64,000 nucleotides of DNA from Pipra filicauda (taxonomy: Eukaryota; Chordata; Aves; Passeriformes; Pipridae), in assembly GCF_003945595.2 (NCBI RefSeq), contig NW_024104332.1:744001-808000 (forward strand), read 5' to 3'. Of this stretch, positions 53,400 through 64,000 are shown piece after piece. Position numbers and translations under genes: made by a program. The notes beneath the pieces were generated by a model. The model saw only the letters and a list, made by a program, of their open reading frames with translations. It was not told the DNA's origin and made no database searches. How positions within the stretch are numbered: the first letter of the stretch is position 1; every line of letters starts with the position of its first letter.

Positions 53400-56300
53400 C
53401 TGCAGGAGAAGAGAAAAGCAGGTTATGGTCTGACTCCATTTCATTTTATGGGAAATACACTGCAGTGAGATCCATCAGCTCAGGGCAACAGCCAGCGAGA
53501 ACTCGGATTCCAGACGGACTGAACAGGCAGTGATGCTTTCTATGCTCCTAAGAATTTAAAATACATGCTCTGGAGATGAGCTTCTACTGCTACTGAAGAA
53601 AACAACAAAACAGGACTGACTTCTGTGAAACCAGAATTGTTTTCACACTTTTTTGCAGTTCCAATTAATTAAAACGCTCAAAAAGGCTTTAAAATACCTT
53701 GTGAGGATATGTTCTTACAAATGTGCAACAAGGGTAACACAGGAGCAAGCTGTACCAACACTAATCACTTCCTACACCCAAAATAACTTCAGAAAGCATT
53801 GCCATCTCAGCCTGCTGCCTTTTCTTCCTCCACCCCCCACCACTGTGTCCACAGCTGTGAAGTCTCCTAGCACTGGGAAATAACTCAAATGATAATTACA
53901 GTCCAGGAGCTACAGTCATTGCCATCACTTCAGCACCTATTCACTGGGACTAGGTCTGAAAATCCATTTCAATTCTGTAGTCAAAATGTGTTACATGTTT
54001 TCACTTTTTAATATGTAGCACGCTGCGATGTAGTGGAAATCATACACTTAACACACCCCTGTACTAAAAACTCAGTTTATTTTTGATTTATCAACTGTAG
54101 TGCAGCTTAAAATGGATCCAGGGAAGAAAATCAATCTGTTGGAAAGATAAAAAGTAGTGTATTTCATATGGATTTGGTTATTTGATTCAAATAATTGTAA
54201 AGCCTTAATATTTGTTGAACATCAAAAAGTTCTAGTAGTTGACTTTAGTCCCACGAGTAGATTATTTAAATAGATTAAATCTGGAGTTTGGAATCAAAAT
54301 GCAACAATGGGAAGAGGAATCATAACCTTCATGTGCACCTATTTTAGTTGTGCATCAGAGCCGACAGCTTGGACAGAAAAATGCTTCTTAAAACAGAATA
54401 AGAGTAGAGGGAGATGATGCTAAGCACCCAAATGGGAAGAAAAGAGAGGACTTAGAAGGTACGCTATTGTAAAAATCTCTTTCTTACTAGTACCTTTCTC
54501 CTGCACTCAAATTATTTCATAAAATTCCTAAGCCAGAACCACAGCTTCTACTATACTGGGAAAAAATAATTACCTCTCTCAAATCCATGCTAAAAACACA
54601 TTTTATGTGAACTAGATTTTCATCAGAAAACACATCTATTCTTGTAGTTTAAGGTCTAGTCTAGGAAGATTCTTACAGATTCACCAGATGAATTTATATT
54701 CTTGACTGAGGAGCCTGGGTTTTACTCATTCTCTAGTTTCTCAGAGAGAAAAAGCAATGTTTTCTATCTTTGCCCAAAGAGGATAAACTCCCTTTGCATT
54801 TATAGGGGGAAAAAGGAAGGAGGGAATGATGCTATTTAAATTCTCCAGAGACGCACAGAAAGCACTTGTATCACTTAGATGGGCCACAACAGATATCTAG
54901 AAGAGCAAAGAGGGAATAAAGATAAAAGGAGAGAATTAAAGGCTGCAAGAAGGCACCAGTGGCCTGCAAACTACAGGAGAACAGCTGTCCCAAAATCCCT
55001 GTGCTACTGGAAACCTCTGAAGCCCCCACCATCCCACTGCTGCTTTCTGCAGCAGGCACAGGCACGTGGCATTGCTACCCTGGCCACCACTAAAAGGAGA
55101 CCAACTTCACAAGAAGATGAGCAGAGTAATAACTATAAACAACAATCCACCAGGGCTGCTCCACACACTCTCTTTCCTCAGCCCCTGGAACAAAGGTCCT
55201 TCCTCACCTGCCATGCACTGTCCAGAAGCAAGACCAGTGCAGGAGTCCCTGCTTCTTGCCAGCAGCTCCTCTGGGTGTAGCAAGGCAATGGCAAGGGAAA
55301 AAGAAGCACGAGTGGATTCAGGAAGACCAGGGAGGGAGAAAAGGATGCCACTGCAAAACCACTGACAGCACGTGCCACTGAAGGAAGCTCAGTCGATGAC
55401 TCAGGCCTGTCTGTGATGCAGTTGCAAGGCTGGACTTTTCCAGTTTGGGATTAACTTTAAAATTGTGTTATTTGGAGAAAACAGACAAGTGGACAGAGTC
55501 ATATGGGTCCAGCTTTTTCTACATTCTTCTCTTAATCTGCTTCAGGTACCTTCCGGTTTTTCCCCCAGGTATTTCTGCTTTTAGTGAAGTGCATCTGTGT
55601 TGTGAAGACTTTCCATCAGCTCTCTTAAACTCTTCCTAAACATCTGCCTTCTCAGTTCCCAAGGTGCACTATACCATCTAACTTAGATCACCTTCAGTTC
55701 ACCTCTCATGCAAAGAAAAGTTAACCTAGTGGCTTCCTCCAGCCCCTGACTCACCTTGTGAACAGTCCTTACCCACTGGCCAGGCTGCAGCTGCCTAAGG
55801 ATGGGAGCTGTGCTGTCATCCATCCTGCCTCAGCTCCCAGGAACATTTTCCCTATCCTTAACCCTCCCAACACACTTTCAGTCCAATTTTTGAAGTTCAA
55901 ACTTCTTCAGTGACTACACATTCCTAAAGAGCTTTGAACAATCCATAAAGTGAATTTCATATGGGTGAAAATATCTTGCCGTCAGCATGAAGCCTGCAAA
56001 TTTGTTTTCCACAGGCTTTTCTTTTAATTGGAGAGCTCTTGTAAAATGCTGCTGCCGTCCAATGTTTTTTTTTCCTCCATGCCATTTTTACAGGCACACA
56101 GTGAACACCATTTAATTAACAGCAAATTTGTGACATGACTGCTGTTGAGCTGCTTCTGAGAAAGGGAAGCCCATTCATCCAAAAGGCATTCTATATGCAA
56201 CATTAATTAGGCACCCTTGTCTTCATTTCTGGCAATCCAGCATTGTATAGATTTTTGCTTCATCTCTGTTCACAGGGTCTAATTATTTCCAGCACAGAAG

Positions 56301-58238
56301 ACTTCGGGTAGATTGGAACGGAAATCAATAAAGGAACATGTGTGATAGGAACATTAGTTTTCTCCTCCTTCTCCTTTGGGATAAAGTGGGATCAGTGGAG
56401 ACTCAGCCAAGAAAAAAACAAACCCAACAAAAAACCCTCTCAGAGATTTGCTGCTGTTGAGTATATAAATACCCATGTTTACACAACTCATTCTGGCATT
56501 ATAAGATATTCTCATCTCTTCAGTACTTGCCATGGTAGATATATAGTACTCCCAGTAATTTGCTTTCAAAACAATCATCGATTATTTTAATTTATTTTGA
56601 CTGAGCCATAAATAAAAATACGGTATCTTCAGATGCATAATACTTTCAATCTCAGCACGTACCACACTTGACCATTTCACACACATAAAATCAACCTTCA
56701 GGTCAAAAAGTGTTAAACCCAAAGCCACCTGGGTAACCTCAGCTGTGTGTTTAATACAAGCACTACACTGCACTGAGGCAGGGGAGAGCTCACATCTGTG
56801 TCGAGGAAAGCCTCCTGGCAATAAGATTTCTGAAACACTGGAACCAACAGCCATGTGCCATCATTAGCCCATTCTGGAAGCCCTCACACACCTGCCACAG
56901 ATTATCCAGGTAGATGACTTCCATCATGGTTATGAGAAACGGGCTGGGTGGTGCCTTGATGTCCCTTCAGGGCCTAAGACAGCAATGTTCCTACTGAGTC
57001 TGGTTAATTCAATGCACAAAACTAACGGTGCTTGTATGTGAAGGACAATTATAAAACAATAAAAGCATCGCCTCAACCTAAGGTATAACAGCAGCCAAAC
57101 CCCATTGCACAGAAGCAGAACAGTAAGGCAACCCCCTCCCAATTTAAAAACTATTTTACCGGCTAAAATGTCTCACAGAATCATATTCAGCCTTTTTTTA
57201 CTACCTTCCTACAGATCTCAGAAGACTGCAGGAACAGGAGGAGGCCAGAAATGAAAAACTAACCGGAAGAGTCTCAAAATTAGGCACTCTTAGAATGAAA
57301 CATGCAAAATTAATGACCAACTTAGTACTCTTAAGTGACTTATCCAAACCTCACCAACTGCTCTGTGGCAGAAACAAGGACAAAATCCAGTTTTCTGTGG
57401 TTTCACATATAGGAGTTACACAGAGAAGTATGTTCTCAATATAGACAGCATTTAGCTGCCAAATTCTAATACAGCATTGTACTGAATATTGCTTGCGATA
57501 CACAATTTTTAGAACTTCATGATCTGATCAAATTTATTTGCATTTCCAGATACTGGCAAAGAGGACTGTTGTTAATGCCAGTAGCTGCTTTCAGCCCAGA
57601 AAGCTCTTCTGCTGCATTTCTTGCTCCAAAATGTGAGAGCAGCAGAGTTCCTCCAAGATTAAAAAAAAAACCCAAACACATTTTTCCTAGTGACAGAAAC
57701 ATTTTAGCTAACATTTTCTTAAACAAACACTCAGCCTTGCTCACCATACCTAGCACAGGAAATTTTGGACTGAGCAGTTACATTTGGGTGAAGTTATAAA
57801 TGTCTGAAAATCTCAGTTTTATAGTGGAAACTGTTGGGAAATCACTGATATTTCTTTCTCTGCCATCAGGTTCTCTGGGTGTGTTGGAATGGCAGAGCAG
57901 AGCAGGTTTAGTGGCAAGCATATAACATGCACTGAACTGTAGAGGATGGTTACAGCCTCAGACAAGAACAAATACGTGCCTAAATACAAGGGCATCAACA
58001 GCCCTACTGAAATCAGTGATATTGTTCACAAGCATATACTTAGTTATATTGCTGGACTGTGCCCTAAAAATATAAAGAATTTCTAAAAGCCAAAATATGA
58101 TTCCAGCCCTGATTTTGCTGGACACCAGCCAGTTGTGCTGAGACAAAGGACACCATAACCAAGGTGTTAGGAACAGTTTCTGTGACAAGGGATGGCTGGA
58201 CTGCACGACCTAACGACAATTTCCACCTTTGAGAACAT

Positions 58239-58284
58239 CTCTGAGTTGCCACAAAGGTGTTCCCAACACCTCTGAGTTGCCACA
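58239..58284. repeat. Short direct repeat, 31-bp period
   Basis: ctctgagttgccaca occurs at 58239-58253 and 58270-58284. Extending left, the match is 19 of 20. A small local duplication. Confidence 0.85.
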
Positions 58285-58639
58285 CACCTGCCGCCATCCA
58301 GCCTGGTCCCAGGAATGGCTGCTGCCTGAGGGGACTGGCACTGCTTCCCCACCTCCAGGCTTCATGATCTAATCATAATCAGGGTCAAGCTCTAAAGTTA
58401 TGACAGACAAAGAGGTAAAAACCACACAAAATAAATCAGAGCAAAGAAAGGCTGATTTTTACCTCACGATGGACCGAGGTGGCAGCCGGCAGTCACAAAA
58501 ATCCCCTCTCTTCAAGAGCAGAAAGCGAACAACAGAAACCACACAGTTAACCCCTCTGTCTGCAACACCTTTGGGCAATAACTCTTATGTCCCTCCTTGC
58601 CTAAGAAGTGGTGGACGAGAACAAGGAAAACCAAGGCAA

Positions 58640-59310
58640 ACAGCAGCATTCTGAGGGCAGTGACAGGAGGGGGCTCAGCCGCGCCCAGCCAGTGCCCCCT
58701 CAGCCCCACAGGGATATGGCAGAGCCACTCAGCAGCACTGAGGGGCCTCGGGGTAAACACACTAAAAAAAGGGCAAAAAACGGGCAAAAAGGAGAAACCC
58801 CAAGGGAAGGGAAAACCTGCTTCAGCACTATGGGGCTCCCGCACCGCCTGCAGCCAGCGCACACCAGAGCGGGTTTTCCTGACGGGAATTGTGGCCCATG
58901 GAGAGCCTATGGCGGAGCAGGCTTTTCCTGAGGGACTGTGGCTGTGGGGAGAGGCCATTCCAGGGCAGGGTTGAAGTGTGAGGAGGAAGGAGCAGCAGAG
59001 AGAAGCTGCTGTGCACTGGCCATGGCCCTCAGGGAGGGTGAAGGGGCAGCAGCGCAGGAGCGGAGCTGGGGGAAGGAAAGCTGCTGCTTTCACGTCCACT
59101 GCTGACTTCCCAAATCCATTTTAATTGGCAATAAATGAAATTATTTTTCCCCAAGCTGAGTCTGTTTTGCCCACAACAGTAATTGGCCTTTATCTCAAAC
59201 TGTGAACCTTCCCAGCCTGTTTTCTCCTCTTGCCCTGTTGAGGAATGGGAGCAAGCAAGCAGCTGGGTGGGCACATGGCCCTCAGCCACCATTAACCCAC
59301 CAATAAATTA
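58640..59310 (+). mobile_element. Probable avian LTR-type (ERV-derived) interspersed repeat, degraded
   Basis: The segments atggcggagcaggcttttcc, tgagggactgtggctgtggg, gaggaggaaggagcagcaga, ggcaataaatgaaattattt, ccccaagctgagtctgtttt and the end around ccaccattaacccacca follow, in order, a repeat familiar from many bird loci and shaped like an LTR. A polyadenylation signal AATAAA (about 59132) is followed by a U5-like tail ending near taacccacca, which puts it on the plus strand. I see no adjoining viral genes, so it looks like a solo or fragmentary LTR. The family name and exact left boundary are not resolved. The 195-codon minus-strand frame at 58512-59099 largely overlaps it and has no recognisable domain. 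Confidence 0.5.
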
Positions 59311-62300
59311 AAACTAAACACATCACAACAGCCTAATCAATTATTTTGCCTGCTACAATTTATCCTAACATGCCTTCTTGTAACATCAACTCTCTAATAC
59401 AGTCATTTCTACCACCTTTTATATCTTGGCTTGAGTTACCCAGTCTCTGTACCTGCCAGCATTCTTTAGCAATAATTATAACCCTGACATTTAATTCAGG
59501 GTTTTATTATGCAATGGTAGCATAACTGAGAAGCTTTGCATTCCTGTTTAAGGTCTTAAAATTTATCTTTTCATGACAAAATGGAAGAGGGAAAAATGCT
59601 TTCAAAAGAGAAAGTAAGAGCTAAAACAAACAAAAAAAGGATAAAGCAAAAAAAACCACAAAAAGAACATAAGTAGGGGGAAGTACTCAGAGCACAAAGC
59701 TAATATCTTTTGTTTCATTTATGTAAATGCCTGTCTGGAAGTCAGTGATAGATCTCACAGCAATGCTTAAAAAATCTCTATCCTGTCTAGTGAAATTCCT
59801 GGCTGCTTCCCAAGCTCCTATGACTCAGGATTTGGGAGGGAGAAAACTTTCTTGGATCTCAACATACCTAAAGTTAACCTTCTAGACCGCCCAGTAGATC
59901 TTGGTACACCTTAGAAAATAATTAGAAAACAGTCTTCCAGAAACTTAAACCCATATTTCTAAAGGCTGAGCAACTTCCTAATTCACAGTGAGAGCTTATG
60001 TACTTACTCTAGTCACCATGCACACAAAATCTTCACTCTCAGCTGTATAGCAGCAGCAAACATATTTATTCCTGTGAAGTGGAATAAATTCACACATTTT
60101 CTAACTTGGCAAACCCAACTTTCTTCTCAACAAAAAACAACTTTGAGAAGTGAACACTCCATACAACAAATAAGTGTACTAAACACATCACTATAAGTCA
60201 TTGATACAGACACAGTTGGGATAAATTAAGAACGTCCATTTTGTGATGCTCTCTGATCACTTTCTCTTTATCCACTCCATCTGCAATTATCAAAATGCAT
60301 TAATTTGTTTTAACTGAATGTTGTAACCTGCCTAGGTTTTACTGCATTAGAACTGACTGTGCACATGCTGTGCCAGTATAAAATCGTTTTCTTCTTAACA
60401 ACAAAATTTGGTCCTGGATCAAACTGGAGAAAAATTAAAAACTATCCTGTTGATCTGCACATGTTTTCTGAGGTCTCAGTCCTTTGAAGATATATGCATA
60501 TTCCTGAATTATGCAGTGCCAGGAGTCCTGCTGATTTCTCAACATATTAACTTAAAAACATACATAATCCTGTTCAAGATAGAGTCCTTAATCAGATCAG
60601 AGCAAGAGGATTTTTCTAGAACCTATATAATAAATTGTTTATGTCGTTGTAGCTTCGTGTACTGTGAACCTCTTCAACCTAAGGTTAAGCCTTTGATCTA
60701 GGGTGCCTGTAAATAACAATGGGCATGAATCTAAATCACTTCTTAGAGAATCTTTACTTATTCCTTCCTTCCTTTTGCTTATAAGGTTGTTGATAATTAC
60801 TAATGGATAAAGAAAAAAAATCACTTAGCCTATAATGTCAGCTGTTACACATTACAGAAACAGCAAGTTTCTAACCTGCCTTAAACCAAAGCAGCAGGCA
60901 AGGAACACATCACCTTCCTCCACAGAGAAGACCACACTTTACCTTCAGTCTGCAGAATCCAGGGGGGGAAGGTGGCTTGATTTTTAAATTTATTTAAATT
61001 GTCATACAGTTTAGATGCTGACAAAGCTGTGCATAGAACAACAGATCAAATAGTTGGGGTATTTTTGGTAAGACTGAGAGTGCTATTAAAGAAACCAACT
61101 AACTCAGGAGTTGCTCCCTGTGACTGCAGCTCACAAGCTCTTATTTAATATGTATTTGAATCAATTTTTCAAGCTTAGTCAACTTAATAGGCACCCAGCA
61201 TACTTTAGGGAGAAGTAATTAAACCAAAAAGAAAAAGAATGAAAGTAGCAACAAACAAGTAGATGCAATTAAAAAGTTCAAACATTGACATCCTTTCCTA
61301 ATATCTCCCCTCTGGAGCGAAAGCTGTACTGCCACGCCTGAAATGATTTATACCATGATTCACACTGCCCGGCACCGTGTACTCATCTTCTGCTCCCTTC
61401 CTTTATGAAATATGCTACATCACTTTCTTTTAGGGAAAGGCAGCCCCATGCAAGTATTAAATTACAGCATCCAAAATAGCACTGTAACAGGATTAGCTTA
61501 GATCTGCAGCATCTTGAAGCCAATTCTGAAAGAGATTGCAGCTCACGGGACAGCTCTCCAGAGCAGCAGGGAAGCGGCAGAGAAAACCAGGGTCAGATCG
61601 TGGGCAAACCTCAGCAATGGATTTCACACAGCACCCGTGGTTGGGAACCACTTCACAGGCAGAGAAACAAAGGGAAAGACAATCCAGGGAAATGTGCATA
61701 AAACCGTGCTACTCAATACATCACTGTTGCCTGGTTTTTTGACCTGTGTATTAGGTACTTGTTGGGTATGGAGATAATAGCTTGTCTTCCTTTGTAATGG
61801 AAGACAAACTGCTTTTCTAAAAGGCTATTCTAGCTTGACCAGCTTGAAAAGATGCAGATTGCTTTCACAAAAGCTTCTACCTGTGGCCTGGTTTGAATTA
61901 GTTATCATCATTACTGTTAGCAATTCCCAGACTTCTGTTGCATGGCAGCTTTTTCACAGACGATTAGGAGCAGTGTTGTTGTATAGAAGAGTTTGGAAGA
62001 AAAAGTACTTGAAACTTGCCACTTGGTAAATTCTGTTAAATTATGAAGGTTGATAAAGGAAAATATTTAAAAATATAATTTGCAATTAGTGCATCAAACG
62101 GTCAACTCACAATTCTAAATTAATAAGAAACCAAAGCATTAACTTCCAAGGTCAGTTTCCTGCCAGTGTTTTTTTCTCCCTTCTGAAGGCACCGAAGGGT
62201 GGGTATAATGCTCTGTGCTTTATTTCACTATGGTAATGCTGAAAAATGCTTCCATCTACAGAATTAATGGAAACTCTTGTGGGAAGAAAGTTACATAAAT

Positions 62301-63059
62301 AAATAGTTTCTTCACAGTTAGGACTAAGAGGCAAAGTCAATAGCTATGAATCACGTTCTTCCTCTGATGATCTTCCTAACCAGGCATATATGTATGAGGG
62401 AGAAATGGGTTCTGGGTTCAGAAAGGATCGCAGTAATTCCCCGGTCTCATGATCTCCAAGCTGTAGCTGCAGCCCCTGGGGGCCTGCAAAGCCCTGCTGA
62501 GCAGTTTGTCTGCCCCAATGGCTGGGCAATTTTTCCCACCAAAGGCAGACATTCCACTTTTCCATGACAATTCAAGAGAAAAATTTTTCAAGCTGTTTGC
62601 TCTGCTCTCATCTCCTGCACAGAATTACAGACACATACACTGAAAGGCATCATCTACTCCCCCTTGGGATGAGGAAGGATTGTGCAGACTCACCCAGCAC
62701 AGATTTATTTTTAACTTCTCCTTGCAAAGTAGACTCCACAACACCTCTAGGTGGTTTTTCCCATGGTTCATGTTTCAAAAAGCATTTTCTAAAACACAAC
62801 CTTCATCACGCTGAGTACAAATTACAAAGATTCCTCTTAATTATTCTCTCAGAAATATGGAGAACAATTTCTCTTTACATTTTGTCTTAAAATCTTTTTA
62901 TGTCAGATGGTTGTTACTAACAATGTCTTAAATTAGGCAAACTCAATTATCTAACTGATGTAGTTTTCTAAAGCTTTTTAGAAGTCATGACCAAACACAG
63001 TATATCAACTCAGACCTCACCAACCATAATTTGGAGTAATTACTCAGTGTTATAGACAC

Positions 63060-63415
63060 CACATCTGTCTTCCCACATCCCAGAACTACATTTCCTAAGT
63101 TTGCAAGAGCAATGCATTGTGGACTTTATTACCTGTTTTTCCTCTTCACACATACTCCCTACCTTGTATTTCTCTATCTGAATTCTTTTTCCTAAATGTA
63201 TCATATTGCGCTTCAGTGAAGTTCATCTTGCTGGTTTCAGACCACCTCTCCAATTTGCCAAGTTTATTTTGAATTCTGATCTGATACAGAAAGGTATTTG
63301 CAAATCCTCCCAGCTTGGTGTCATCTGCATATTTTATAAGCTACTCTGTATTCCATCCTCCTCGCTGCTAATGAACACGCTGAACCGAACTGATTTCCTA
63401 AGCAAATTCTCAAAC
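63060..63415 (-). repeat. Old CR1-type LINE fragment
   Basis: The plus strand shows cagtgaagttcatcttgctg, ccacctctccaatttgccaa, ctcccagcttggtgtcatct and gctaatgaacacgctgaac. These match, in order, the antisense CR1 series that in younger copies reads roughly 'aacttcat ... ctctccagcctgtcc ... ttgtatcatcagcaaac ... atgaagatgttgaac'. The coding strand is minus. The copy is diverged with no intact frame, and the limits are approximate. Confidence 0.65.
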
Positions 63416-64000
63416 TGAAATGCAGGCTGTGGAGTTCAACCTAGAGGCTCCTGGCCCAAGCCACTGCATTGGTTTGTACTAAAACTTACCCTTTAGAAAG
63501 GCACACAATACAATTTAAAAACCTTAAATACAAGAAAAGCCACCATTTGCTCTGCTGAATTGTTCTGATGGTTAATTATCCTATTTTTATTTTTGCAGAA
63601 CTTTAAAATCAGGCCAGCTTCACTCCCCAGCTGCATATTACACTCTGGTTACTATATCAGAGAAAATACGTAGAAAAGACTGACTTAGAGAATTACAGAC
63701 TGACTGCTTCCACCATATCATTCCTTAAAACTCCTATGCATTAATCTTCACAGACAGCAAGATGTTAATGATTTCTGAAATGTGTGGCGAGACTGGAACA
63801 AAATAACGTGGTTTTAGGAGAATCAAGTAATATTTTTTGTTTGCTCTGCTATGGAATTAAGTACAATCACTCACAGAAAAATATTACCCTACTGGGCAAA
63901 GCCAAACCCTTTGAGACATATAATTTCTAAAATGTTTGCTATGCAATATCTGGCATATTTGGCAAATTCTCTTCTCATCTTTCCCCCTCACCACCATTTG

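Larger units (their letters stand above)
53400..64000 (-). other. SPAG16: SPAG16 intron (upstream of exon A), partial
   Basis: At least 10.6 kb of intron 5' of exon A, open at the window edge. None of its open frames looks like a WD40 or coiled-coil exon of SPAG16. It contains an LTR-type repeat near 58640-59310, a short direct repeat at 58239-58284, an old CR1 fragment at 63060-63415, and GC-richer unique DNA at about 54940-55340 and 58400-59100. The rest is AT-rich sequence in which I see no gene. Confidence 0.75.

Noticed and set aside
58160..58240. Possible CR1 3' end (ggctggactgcacgacctaa...)
   Set aside because: Only a vague resemblance to the CR1 'ttggactagatgacct' end, without the terminal octamers; not enough to call.
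58512..59099. 195-codon minus-strand frame
   Set aside because: It overlaps an LTR-type repeat, has no domain, and the opposite strand is also open over the same stretch, as expected from GC-rich composition.
1..64000. tRNA, rRNA, CRISPR arrays, operons or other prokaryote-type systems
   Set aside because: None seen. The splice structure, CR1 repeats and sparse coding content fit vertebrate intronic DNA.

Overview
The window looks like bird nuclear DNA from inside one very large gene. Two things support this. First, three short exons on the minus strand encode consecutive WD40 repeats that I recognise as SPAG16 (sperm-associated antigen 16, the vertebrate counterpart of Chlamydomonas PF20), an axonemal central-apparatus protein. 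Second, the interspersed repeats are CR1 LINE copies with the typical avian 3' end, plus an LTR-type repeat of a kind common in bird genomes. I cannot tell which bird.

Layout, in gene order (minus strand, high to low coordinates): intron 53400-64000 (5' end outside the window); exon A 53256-53399; intron of about 20.1 kb (33137-53255); exon B 32951-33136; intron of about 23.4 kb (9572-32950); exon C 9445-9571; intron 1-9444, running out of the window. The exons have GT donors and AG acceptors. Their phases fit: 1 nt + 47 codons + 2 nt, then 1 nt + 61 codons + 2 nt, then 1 nt + 42 codons. Spliced, they give 152 uninterrupted codons, with both internal junctions falling inside serine codons. 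They cover the end of one WD40 blade and three complete ones. Neither the start nor the stop codon of the gene is in the window.

About 99% of the window is therefore intron: mostly AT-rich unique sequence with scattered old CR1 copies (3113-3185, 33850-35080, 38290-38500, 38515-38618, 63060-63415), an LTR-like repeat (about 58640-59310), microsatellites and homopolymer runs (including a 56-nt A run at 40556-40611), a perfect 58-bp tandem duplication (36471-36586) and several short perfect palindromes or foldbacks. I found no second protein-coding gene, tRNA, rRNA, CRISPR array or prokaryotic feature. The other long open frames look like chance ORFs or repeat-derived. I did not find a convincing undescribed biological system. 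The items most worth checking are the CpG-dense exon B, the A run, the tandem duplication, the foldbacks, a recursive-splice-like site at 32674/32673 and a few candidate conserved noncoding blocks.
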